Positions 56,990 through 64,000 of a stretch of 64,000 nucleotides of DNA are shown in pieces. Every line of letters starts with the position of its first letter. The stretch's first letter is position 1. The stretch comes from Brevibacillus choshinensis. Its GTDB lineage: Bacteria > Bacillota > Bacilli > Brevibacillales > Brevibacillaceae. The DNA is taken from the NCBI RefSeq assembly GCF_001420695.1, contig NZ_LJJB01000010.1:796131-860130 (forward strand), given 5' to 3'. Under the pieces are notes generated by a model. It searched no databases. It was not told the origin of the DNA and saw only the letters and a list, made by a program, of their open reading frames with translations. Position numbers and translations under genes: made by a program.

Positions 56990-57778
56990 CTACACGTTGG
57001 CGTTTACGGTTTCATCCTCGATGCCGAGCTCTTCCTTGATCCAATCGTAGCCTTCTGCCTCGAGACGTTCAGCCAGTTCTGGACCACCGGACTTCACGAT
57101 ACGACCCTGCATCATGACGTGTACGAAGTCAGGCTTCACATAGTTCAGCAAACGCTGGTAGTGAGTGATGATCAAAAATCCGCGATCAGCAGAGCGCATT
57201 TCGTTCACGCCGTTCGCTACTACTTTCAATGCGTCAATATCGAGACCAGAGTCGATCTCATCAAGAATACAGAAAGTAGGTTCGATGAGCATCATTTGCA
57301 GAATCTCGTTGCGCTTTTTCTCCCCACCGGAGAAGCCTTCATTCAGATAACGATGAGAGAAGGATTCGTCCATTTCCAGCGTGCTCATTTTCTTGTCCAT
57401 TTCGCGAATGAACTTCATCAGGGAAATTTCGTTTCCTTCACCACGACGAGCGTTGATTGCGGAACGCAGGAAGTCGGAGTTGGTAACGCCACTGATTTCG
57501 GACGGATATTGCATCGCCAAGAACAGACCAGCGCGTGCACGCTCGTCGACTGCCATGTCCAGCAGATCCTCACCGTTGATGATTACTTCGCCTGCGGTTA
57601 CCTCATATTTCGGGTGACCCATCAGAGTAGAAGCCAAAGTTGATTTACCAGTTCCGTTCGGGCCCATGATTGCATGGACTTCGCCGCCCTTGATTTCCAA
57701 GTTCATGCCTTTGAGGATTTCTTTATCCTCGATCTTGGCGCGAAGGTTTTTTATTTGCAAATGCGGTACTGCTGTCAT
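56990..57778 (-). CDS. sufC: Fe-S cluster assembly ATPase SufC
   Basis: A 262-residue ABC-type ATPase with Walker A GPNGTGKST, the SufC-specific GLFLAMQYPSEISGVTN loop, signature FSGGEKKRNEI and Walker B CILDEIDSGLD. ATP hydrolysis drives cluster assembly on SufBD. The start is the ATG at 57778 with GGAGGG upstream; the longer frame from 57793 includes that site. First gene of the operon. Confidence 0.98.
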   Translation of the reverse strand: MTAVPHLQIKNLRAKIEDKEILKGMNLEIKGGEVHAIMGPNGTGKSTLASTLMGHPKYEVTAGEVIINGEDLLDMAVDERARAGLFLAMQYPSEISGVTNSDFLRSAINARRGEGNEISLMKFIREMDKKMSTLEMDESFSHRYLNEGFSGGEKKRNEILQMMLIEPTFCILDEIDSGLDIDALKVVANGVNEMRSADRGFLIITHYQRLLNYVKPDFVHVMMQGRIVKSGGPELAERLEAEGYDWIKEELGIEDETVNANV

Positions 57779-57843
57779 CTGAATTCCCTCCATAAACGTC
57801 AGAAGTGAGTTGGTTAATTCTCAATCCATTCTCAATACCCATC

Positions 57844-57864
57844 TTATAATAAGAATAATTATAA
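57844..57864. promoter_or_regulatory. Fur/PerR-like palindrome upstream of suf
   Basis: TTATAATAAGAATAATTATAA has perfect 7-bp outer arms TTATAAT/ATTATAA, each half of the PerR box (TTATAATNATTATAA). It can be read as two overlapping imperfect boxes offset by six bases, about 70 bp before sufC. Confidence 0.5.
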
Positions 57865-57951
57865 ATCAAGGAATGAAACATATCTGTAATTTTTAAATCA
57901 TTATATTTAGAAAGTCGGTTTTTGGCGACTGACAATCGCCTTATCCGCCTG

Positions 57952-58026
57952 CTACTGGAACATCTTACCCTTACGCTCTTCAGGAAATACCCACGCAGCC
58001 AAGTATATAGCGCGCAAGAATTTCAT
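57952..58026 (-). CDS. Possible 24-residue peptide
   Basis: MKFLRAIYLAAWVFPEERKG and four more residues, from an ATG preceded by a second ATG and AGGA. Composition is protein-like (hydrophobic then charged), but the frame is too short to judge. It lies upstream of suf in the same direction. Confidence 0.2.
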   Translation of the reverse strand: MKFLRAIYLAAWVFPEERKGKMFQ

Positions 58027-58110
58027 CATCCTATTTTCGCTAGTGCGAACTTCATCAAAAGCCGGAATTGGTACCATTTGGCAGCCTGCTTGTGAAAATT
58101 CAGCGACATG

Positions 58111-58154
58111 GAAAAAAGAAGTGCCTCGATGCGGATAACCGCGAAACGAGACAC
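58111..58154 (-). terminator. Terminator of the kinase cluster
   Basis: On the minus strand GTGTCTCG pairs with CGAGGCAC around an inner GGTTATCC loop region, followed by TTCTTTTTTCC. It lies after the kinase stop at 58165. Confidence 0.88.
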
Positions 58155-58164
58155 CTCCCTTTAA

Positions 58165-59697
58165 TTATTGAAAGTCTTGCAACAGCTGAATGGCTTTTTT
58201 CCATCGCCTTCGCTTGAGCTGTACTCGCTCATGAGACAACTGTGGCTCGTATCGCCTGGAGATCAGGATTTTCTTTTGCAGTTGTTCCTGCGTCCACCAT
58301 CCCAGCGATTCTCCCTGCAGATAGGCTACGCCCATCGCTGTAGTCTCAGCCTGTTTGGGTGCTTCCACTGGAATCCCTAAAATATTTGCCTGAACCTGCA
58401 TCAAATAAGGGTTCCGCGTTGGGCCTCCATCTACTCGCAGCGATTTTAGTTGCTGCCCCGAGACAAGCTGCATGGCTTCCAGTACATCGGCAATTCGGTG
58501 GGCAATGCCCTCCAGAATGGCACGTGCCAAATCTTGTTTCGTCGTATCGTGAGACATCCCTACGAACATCCCTCGCGTATCGGAGCTCCAGTACGGTGCT
58601 CCTAGACCGCTCAGGGCAGGGATGAACAATATTTCGTTATCCAGTTCCTTTTCCACGGCTCCACCGTTTAGACAAAGCTCCCACTGCTTGGACCATTCCT
58701 GCAGCTGTTCGATACTGTCGTACAAGCCTAATCCATTCATCCCCCACTCAATCGCGGAACCAGCCGAGTAAATCGCTCCGTCCAAGGCATAGGTATACGC
58801 GTCTTCCCGCTGCCAGACAATCGTGGACAACAGCGTATCTGTATGATCAGTCAATGGTTGCGTCCCTACGTTTAGATAGGCGAAGCACCCGGTTCCATAC
58901 GTGCACTTTGACATGCCCGGCTCGACACACAAATGACCGTATAGCGCAGCAGGTTGATCCACCATACTCACACGGATCGGCGCCTGAATACCGAGAAAAT
59001 GATCTGGACAAGTCACACCTAGCTCCCCGACAGACGGGACAACTTGCGCGAGCCATTCCTTTTTGATCCCCAAGTATTGGAGGATTTCCTCGTCCCACTC
59101 TCCCTGCTGGATGTTAAACAACAGCGTTCTGGCAGCCGTCGAAGCATCCGTGACAAACTGCTTTTTGCCCGTCATGTTCCAGATCATCCACGTGTCCAGT
59201 GTTCCAAAACGACCGCAGCCTTCCTCCAGCTTTGCGTTGACCTCAGGCACTTCTTCCATCAACCATTTGACCTTGGTCGCCGAAAAGTAAGGATCAATGC
59301 GCAAACCCGTCTTTTCTTTGACCCGTTGTCGCCAATCATGATCTGCATTCCACTGATCCGCAATAGCAATCGAGCGTCGGCACGACCAGACAATCGCAGG
59401 GTATAGCGGAGAGCTGTCAGTCACATCCCATGCCATTACGGTCTCACCCTGATTGGCCAAGCCGACTGCATGGACCTGATGCGGAGCGATGTTGGCTTTT
59501 TCCAAAATGTCGGCAACCGCAGCGAGTACCATTTGCCATATTTCCGTCGGATCATGCTCTGCCCAACCCGAATGCGGGTAATATTGCGTGTGCTTTTGAT
59601 AGCTCTCCGCCCTGATATTGCCGTCCTGATCAACAAGTAATGCCTTGGTACCTGTCGTTCCTTGATCAATCGAAAGAATATATGGTTGCTCTGCCAT
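58165..59697 (-). CDS. FGGY family carbohydrate kinase, glycerol-kinase-like
   Basis: A 510-residue two-lobed sugar/polyol kinase. SIDQGTTGTKALL carries the phosphate-binding Asp11; IVWSCRR, GLRIDPYFSATKVKW, FGTLDTWMIWNMTG, SMVDQPAALYG and RVDGGPTRNPYLMQ are glycerol-kinase landmarks. The pocket residues corresponding to E. coli GlpK Glu84, Trp103, Tyr135 and Asp245 are kept as Glu85, Trp104, Tyr137 and Asp247. GlpK Arg83, however, is Gly84 (NQGET instead of NQRET), which suggests a substrate larger or different from glycerol. Last gene of the six-gene cluster; no glpF is nearby. Confidence 0.88.
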   Translation of the reverse strand: MAEQPYILSIDQGTTGTKALLVDQDGNIRAESYQKHTQYYPHSGWAEHDPTEIWQMVLAAVADILEKANIAPHQVHAVGLANQGETVMAWDVTDSSPLYPAIVWSCRRSIAIADQWNADHDWRQRVKEKTGLRIDPYFSATKVKWLMEEVPEVNAKLEEGCGRFGTLDTWMIWNMTGKKQFVTDASTAARTLLFNIQQGEWDEEILQYLGIKKEWLAQVVPSVGELGVTCPDHFLGIQAPIRVSMVDQPAALYGHLCVEPGMSKCTYGTGCFAYLNVGTQPLTDHTDTLLSTIVWQREDAYTYALDGAIYSAGSAIEWGMNGLGLYDSIEQLQEWSKQWELCLNGGAVEKELDNEILFIPALSGLGAPYWSSDTRGMFVGMSHDTTKQDLARAILEGIAHRIADVLEAMQLVSGQQLKSLRVDGGPTRNPYLMQVQANILGIPVEAPKQAETTAMGVAYLQGESLGWWTQEQLQKKILISRRYEPQLSHERVQLKRRRWKKAIQLLQDFQ

Positions 59698-59725
59698 CGT
59701 ATAACGCCACCTCTTTTGCTACGTT

Positions 59726-61186
59726 CTATCCGATGTGATAATGAGAATCTCCGGACTCGTCTTTTTGGATACCAATTCTTCCTTCTGCTATGCCCTTTCG
59801 GAAGCCGATGAAATAAACGAGCGCCCCGACGATCATCAAAACGATCGCAACGATCGCTACATTATGAAAATCCGCTGGGACAGTCAGGATGCCGATTTCA
59901 AATACGAGCCAGATAATGGCAATGATCGTGAGTGGTGTCCGCCATTTTCCTAAATCAAAGCCATCCGTCGCGGGCAGATCCTTGATCTTTAACGCATAAG
60001 CCAAAATCGTAATCAGGTAGAGTACGGCGGGTAGTACGGCAGTAGCTCCCACTAGCATGGTCAGAGAATCGGAGAAAATGACTGCGATGATCCCTAATAC
60101 AAGCACCAGCACAATGGCATTTGCCGGTACAGATGTTTTCGTGGAGACCTTCTTAAATACGCGAGGAGCAAAGAACACATTATCGCGGGAGAGTGCATAG
60201 ATCAGGCGGGATGCTGAGGCCATAATAATCAATCCACATGCAAAAATCGAAATAATGCAAAGAACGAGAAATACATTCGCGCCAATATTGCCAAAGCGCT
60301 CCGTCAAAATGTAAGGGATCGGGTTTGCGGAATGAACAACCGCTGCCAAATCCGTTATGGATGCAGACAGAATAATCAGAAATATCGTGCCGATCCCGCC
60401 GGATAGAGCAACGGACAAGATCATCGCCTTGGGTACATTCGTCTTTGCGTCAATCGTTTCTTCCGACAGATTGGCTGCTGCTTCAAAGCCAACGAGCGTA
60501 AAGGCACCCATCAGCGCAGCTAGTATGAACGAACCGAGATAAGAGCCATCCGAACCGGCAGCAGAAAGACCGGTGTTGGCAAGCATGCTCCAGTCAGCCT
60601 TGCCAAACAGAATGACTGCGCCCAAAAAGAGAATAATGCCCACCATGCCGATGACTTCCGTATAAACAGCCGTGTCGTTGATTTTCGTAGCCAATTTGAC
60701 CCCATAAATATTGATAAATGCTTGAACGATTAAAGTTATTATCACGATCCAGGCAAGTACCGACGAGCTGATTTCCATTCCAAGCAGCTGCGCAATGATC
60801 GGTGCCATCCCATAATCCACGGTCGGCACGACGAGCACGAGAAAGCAAAAGGCGACCCATCCAGCAAACCACCCCATCCCTCGATTCGCCAGACGAGAAA
60901 CCCATTGGTACGAGTAGCCACTGAGAGGAATACGCCCTGCCAGTTCAGCAAAGATGATGGCCACGATTAAATGTCCGATCGCCACAATGGGCCAAGTCCA
61001 GATCCCCGCTGGACCCGATGTGGACAACACAAATCCATAATTGGTGAAGATCCCTGTTGTGATCGAAATAAACGAAAAGGCAACGGCAAAAGAACTAAAC
61101 AATTTCAGCGTCCGCTTCAGCTCTTGCTTGTAGTGAAAAGTCCTCATGTCATTGGAATCGCTTCGCTTTACCTGATCATTACTCAC
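59726..61186 (-). CDS. APC superfamily amino acid/amine permease
   Basis: A 486-residue, twelve-helix permease. Helix 1 has the unwound SFISITTGIFTNYGF substrate region, and the protein has the E-L-A-GRIPLSGYSYQW and FTLVGFEAAANLSEET motifs of the amino acid/choline/GABA (ACT) group. It lies between the DeoR regulator and the kinase in the same direction, so it probably imports the substrate of the pathway. That implies an amino-containing compound, unusual as a partner of an FGGY kinase. Confidence 0.88.
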   Translation of the reverse strand: MSNDQVKRSDSNDMRTFHYKQELKRTLKLFSSFAVAFSFISITTGIFTNYGFVLSTSGPAGIWTWPIVAIGHLIVAIIFAELAGRIPLSGYSYQWVSRLANRGMGWFAGWVAFCFLVLVVPTVDYGMAPIIAQLLGMEISSSVLAWIVIITLIVQAFINIYGVKLATKINDTAVYTEVIGMVGIILFLGAVILFGKADWSMLANTGLSAAGSDGSYLGSFILAALMGAFTLVGFEAAANLSEETIDAKTNVPKAMILSVALSGGIGTIFLIILSASITDLAAVVHSANPIPYILTERFGNIGANVFLVLCIISIFACGLIIMASASRLIYALSRDNVFFAPRVFKKVSTKTSVPANAIVLVLVLGIIAVIFSDSLTMLVGATAVLPAVLYLITILAYALKIKDLPATDGFDLGKWRTPLTIIAIIWLVFEIGILTVPADFHNVAIVAIVLMIVGALVYFIGFRKGIAEGRIGIQKDESGDSHYHIG

Positions 61187-61264
61187 GGTTCATTCCCCTT
61201 TTTCTGTGAAAAACGTCTGGACGTTTTCCATTAATGTGGACGTGACCGCTAACCAAGTGGCTTT

Positions 61265-62038
61265 TTAAGCTTCTTCTATTTCTACTACGATTACTTCAAC
61301 GCCATTCTCTTCTAGCTGATGGACAATCGACTGGGGAGCTTGTGCATCCGTAATCACTACGTCTATTTCATCGATACCAGCAACTTTGGTAAATGCGGTT
61401 ACATCGAATTTGGAATAATCAATCAGCGCATACGTTTCTTTTGCCTTTTTCATCATCAGACGGCGTATTTCCGACTCTCCGACATGGTAATCGGTAAAAC
61501 CGCTCGACAATGCCAATCCACCCACACCAATAAATGCCTTGTCTACAAAAAAGTCCTCCACGCTTTTACGAGAAACGGGCCCGGATAGAGACAGATCGCC
61601 ACTACGGAGCTCTCCACCGCTGAGAATGACTTTGCAGCTCGGGTGATTGGCCAGCTCAAGTGCCACGAGCAGAGCGTTGGTGATCACGGTGATTCCTTTC
61701 TTTTGATCCAAATACTTGGCAAAAAGCTGCGTTGTTGTCCCCAAATCAATGTAAATAGCCTCGCCATCCTCTACAAGCTGCGCCGCACGTCTGGCAATCG
61801 CTTCTTTTTCCCTGACATTGGATCCACTGCGATTCGCATACGTCGGCTCCAGATTGGTTTTGGCCAAAATGGCTCCACCGTGCACTTTCTTGATGAGCCC
61901 CTGCTTTTCCAGGTCATACAAATCTTTACGGATCGTCTCGCGTGTGACCCCCAGCTTCTTGGACAGATCAGCGATACGAGCTGTTCGATTCTCTTTTAGT
62001 TGTTCCAGGATTGTCTCCAGCCGTTTCTCTTGCAACAT
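61265..62038 (-). CDS. DeoR/GlpR family transcriptional regulator
   Basis: A 257-residue repressor. N-terminal DeoR winged helix (RIADLSKKLGVTRETIRKDLYDLEKQGLI, about 20-50), then the sugar-isomerase-like ligand domain with DLGTTTQLFAKYL and GVGGLALSSGFTDYHVGESE. Ligands are usually phosphorylated sugars or polyols, fitting the kinase. It sits inside the cluster, so it likely controls it. Confidence 0.92.
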   Translation of the reverse strand: MLQEKRLETILEQLKENRTARIADLSKKLGVTRETIRKDLYDLEKQGLIKKVHGGAILAKTNLEPTYANRSGSNVREKEAIARRAAQLVEDGEAIYIDLGTTTQLFAKYLDQKKGITVITNALLVALELANHPSCKVILSGGELRSGDLSLSGPVSRKSVEDFFVDKAFIGVGGLALSSGFTDYHVGESEIRRLMMKKAKETYALIDYSKFDVTAFTKVAGIDEIDVVITDAQAPQSIVHQLEENGVEVIVVEIEEA

Positions 62039-62059
62039 GGATAACAGATACCACCTTTA

Positions 62060-62506
62060 TTAGGCTACAAATAGTCCCTGGACGCTCTGGGCGAACTCTG
62101 CGGCAGACTTCTTGACGGTTCCCTTCATCAAAATCTCACCGAGAGAGGCAAGACGCCCCGTCATTTGCAGATCCATTTCATACTTGACCTGCGTCAACAG
62201 AGGTTCCAGTTCTACCAATTGTAACTTCAAACGATTGCGAAATAAACCAGCCAGAGCCAATGGCTGACCGATCATCTCGACATTCAGCTCCTCCCCCTCC
62301 ACGGCTTCCTTCAATTCTCCCGTCGCCTTGAATTGGATGGTCATAAATTGAATCTTTACTTCCATGACAGCGTCGTATTTCGTCGGGCTTACCGTCTGGA
62401 TTTCTTTGCAGCCAGGCACACAGGTGGCGAGCCTTTCCGCATCCATGAAGACCGACCAGACATCCTGTTTATTTGCGGCAATCGTAAACGAATCACTCAG
62501 TTGCAT
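62060..62506 (-). CDS. SRPBCC/CoxG-like protein
   Basis: A 148-residue START-like fold protein: FTIAANKQDVWSVFMDAERLATCVPGCKEI is the CoxG signature. CoxG (carbon monoxide dehydrogenase subunit G) helps attach molybdenum CO dehydrogenase to the membrane, but no such enzyme is here. In this cluster it may bind a hydrophobic ligand or help the neighbouring flavoenzymes. It lies 18 bp after the oxidoreductase gene. Confidence 0.85.
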   Translation of the reverse strand: MQLSDSFTIAANKQDVWSVFMDAERLATCVPGCKEIQTVSPTKYDAVMEVKIQFMTIQFKATGELKEAVEGEELNVEMIGQPLALAGLFRNRLKLQLVELEPLLTQVKYEMDLQMTGRLASLGEILMKGTVKKSAAEFAQSVQGLFVA

Positions 62507-62524
62507 ACGTTTTCTCCTTTCCTC

Positions 62525-63379
62525 TTATTTCACGCTCTTGAGAAGTTCAGGCACCATGTTGCGCGCCAACCCGATCGAAACCAGATGCTCATCATCGCCG
62601 AGGCTGGTGCAACTGCCAGTGGCAAAAACCCGCTCCACGTTCGTTCGTCCTTTTTCATCGATGAGTATGGCATGAGTTTCATCCCGTTTGACTGGTGTTC
62701 CCTTCAGAAAAAAGCTACTCGGGATACGCCCCCGACTGTAGATCAGCGTATCGCAAGGCTGGCTCAGCCTGTCTTGATTTGCCCAGTGCTGCAGACGGAC
62801 TTCCTCGAGTCTAGCTCTCCCCGCTACTTCGACGACTTCCCATTCATCCGAGTCGAACATATACAGCTCAACGTCCTGGTCAGCCAGTAGCTCGGCAATC
62901 CCTTTTGTCATACGCCCCGTATCCAGCAGGGTAATCTTCTCACCCGGTAGGAAGCCTCGTTTGAGTAGTTGGGCCACCATCGATGGAGTCATCACTCCGG
63001 CAGGGCGCGTGCCCGCGATTCGATGGGCTTCCCTCGGCTTCTCCAAAGCTCCAGAAGCAATGACCACTATTTTTGCTTCCACTGTTTTGGTACCCTTCAC
63101 AGTCTGCACGTAGATTTGATGTGCCTCTCCCCCATCCCCTGGAAAAAACCCAATGACGGTAGCTTGTGTCCATATATCGTAGGGAAGGGTATGGCTCTTT
63201 TGCACGATTTCTCTTTCCAGCGAAAACGAAGCCATCTGATGAAAAGGAGAAGCAAAGCCTCCACGGTCTTGTTGATAGTCCACGACGAGGACATTCTGCA
63301 CGCCTTTTTCAAAAAGAGCAGCCGCCGTCGTTAACCCGGATATGCCTGCTCCGATGATTACGATGTCATACCTCATCAT
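62525..63379 (-). CDS. FAD-dependent pyridine-nucleotide-type oxidoreductase, short form
   Basis: A 284-residue protein with an N-terminal FAD-binding motif (VIIGAGISGLTTAA), a central block VIASGALEKPREAHRIAGTRPAGVM, and a C-terminal VFATGSCTSLGDDEHLVSIGLARN. It lacks the [2Fe-2S] domain of longer relatives. Such proteins form a complex with GlpA-like dehydrogenases in Thermotoga and clostridia. Starts immediately after the upstream stop (TAG-ATG-ATG) with GAGGAG eight bases before it. Confidence 0.88.
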   Translation of the reverse strand: MMRYDIVIIGAGISGLTTAAALFEKGVQNVLVVDYQQDRGGFASPFHQMASFSLEREIVQKSHTLPYDIWTQATVIGFFPGDGGEAHQIYVQTVKGTKTVEAKIVVIASGALEKPREAHRIAGTRPAGVMTPSMVAQLLKRGFLPGEKITLLDTGRMTKGIAELLADQDVELYMFDSDEWEVVEVAGRARLEEVRLQHWANQDRLSQPCDTLIYSRGRIPSSFFLKGTPVKRDETHAILIDEKGRTNVERVFATGSCTSLGDDEHLVSIGLARNMVPELLKSVK

Positions 63380-64000
63380 CTACTTTGCTCCTCTCATCGC
63401 TACGTGCGAATGACGCAATCCTTTTAACGGCTGCTCTGGACCCATAGCTGACTGTTCCGCCAGGATGTCCATTATTTTCGGAATGCAGCAGTTCCCCTGG
63501 CATTCTCCCAAGGTAGCTCCTGTTCGTCGTTTCAGCCCATCGACCGTCGTACAACGTATGGGTCGAGACAACGCCCCAAGCAGTTCTCCTCTCGAAATCG
63601 AGCGACAGAGACAAATAATCTCTCCCGTTTCGCTTCCATCAGCCTCGCCGAACAATTCTGGGAGCTCGAGGGTGGGATCTGACTTCGGATCGAGCATCAG
63701 GCCTGCCTGCTCCAGCTTTTCCACGACGAGCTCTGCGATGCCAGGTGATGCTGACACTCCCGTGGAGCGGATCCCTGCCGCATGCACCATACGTTGATTT
63801 TGCGAGGAAGGTCGAATGACAAAGTCGCCTTCACTACAGACTGCTCTCAAGCCGGCAAACTGGCGAATCGTAGACATATTCCGAGTCTGTGGGACGAGCT
63901 TGGAACAGCCCTCCGATACAAAAGTGAGCCCTTCTGATGTAGTTGAACGATCCCATTTGTCTTCCTGATCTTCTGCAGTCGGACCGAGGAGGAATCCGCC
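63380..64000 (-). CDS. GlpA-type FAD-dependent dehydrogenase with BFD-like [2Fe-2S] domain (N-terminal part outside window)
   Basis: The frame stays open to the right edge, so only the last about 206 residues are seen. They match the end of the DAO fold of anaerobic glycerol-3-phosphate dehydrogenase A: FLLGPTAEDQEDKWDRSTTS, SFAGLRAV-like RQFAGLRAV, FVIRPSSQNQRMVHAAGIRS and SPGIAELVVEKL. A BFD-like iron-sulfur domain with ICLCR and CQGNCC follows. GlpA oxidises glycerol 3-phosphate to dihydroxyacetone phosphate. With the atypical kinase, the substrate here may be another polyol phosphate. First visible gene of the cluster. Confidence 0.88.
   Translation of the reverse strand, partial: GGFLLGPTAEDQEDKWDRSTTSEGLTFVSEGCSKLVPQTRNMSTIRQFAGLRAVCSEGDFVIRPSSQNQRMVHAAGIRSTGVSASPGIAELVVEKLEQAGLMLDPKSDPTLELPELFGEADGSETGEIICLCRSISRGELLGALSRPIRCTTVDGLKRRTGATLGECQGNCCIPKIMDILAEQSAMGPEQPLKGLRHSHVAMRGAK

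Larger units (their letters stand above)
57779..58164. other. 386-bp region upstream of suf
   Basis: AT-rich; carries a Fur/PerR-like palindrome (57844-57864), a TTGAGAAT direct repeat (57810-57835 region), a weak 24-residue frame (57952-58026) and the terminator of the kinase operon. Confidence 0.6.

Overview
The window looks like chromosomal DNA of an endospore-forming Firmicute of the Brevibacillus/Paenibacillaceae type (genus is inference). Reasons: a gerA-gerB-gerC germinant-receptor operon, a YunB-type sporulation gene, the Bacillus-like yunC-yunD-yunE-yunF block, a sufCDSUB operon in Bacillus order, a HemAT globin sensor, flotillin with its NfeD partner, strong AGGAGG ribosome sites, and moderate GC with dense coding on both strands. 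No IS element, prophage, CRISPR array, tRNA or rRNA was recognised.

Layout. 0-2.1 kb: end of a TetR regulator translationally coupled to an aldehyde dehydrogenase. 2.1-6 kb: germinant-receptor operon. 6-10.1 kb: riboflavin operon ribD-ribE-ribBA-ribH behind two complete FMN riboswitch-terminator units in tandem. 10.2-13.7 kb: HAD phosphatase, chloramphenicol acetyltransferase with a hairpin-sequestered ribosome site, yunB, MFS exporter. 13.7-14.9 kb: 1.2 kb without genes but rich in inverted repeats. 14.9-18 kb: secreted stalk-domain protein and secreted HtrA-like protease. 18-20 kb: cysteine-dioxygenase-like cupin and a TusA/YeeE sulfur-uptake pair. 20-27 kb: HemAT, a secreted protein, a molybdopterin oxidoreductase, and an acyl-CoA synthetase with a CcpA cre site. 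27-34.5 kb: CorA, HD-GYP protein, the yun block, a JAMM protein. 34.5-40.8 kb: aspartate kinase, polysaccharide deacetylase, flotillin pair, Nramp transporter with promoter and MntR-like operator. 40.9-46.2 kb: decayed gerA copy, divergent MocR regulator/EamA exporter, small NTase-NUDIX operon, and a 40-codon gene broken by one stop.

46.3-52.5 kb is the most coherent accessory system: three genes of coenzyme-A-dependent lysine degradation (kdd, kce, kal), a polar amino acid ABC importer, and a sigma-54 enhancer-binding protein. The sequence also shows a perfect -24/-12 promoter in front of kdd, a weaker one in front of kal, and three 18-bp dyads that look like the activator's enhancer sites. 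The aminomutases of the pathway are not here.

52.6-58 kb is the suf operon, with a Fur/PerR-like palindrome upstream. 58.1-64 kb is a same-strand cluster combining a glycerol-kinase-like FGGY kinase (with a changed substrate-pocket residue), an amino-acid-type permease, a DeoR regulator, a CoxG-like SRPBCC protein and a split GlpA-type dehydrogenase. This set suggests catabolism of an unidentified, possibly nitrogen-containing, polyol; it is my best candidate for an undescribed pathway.
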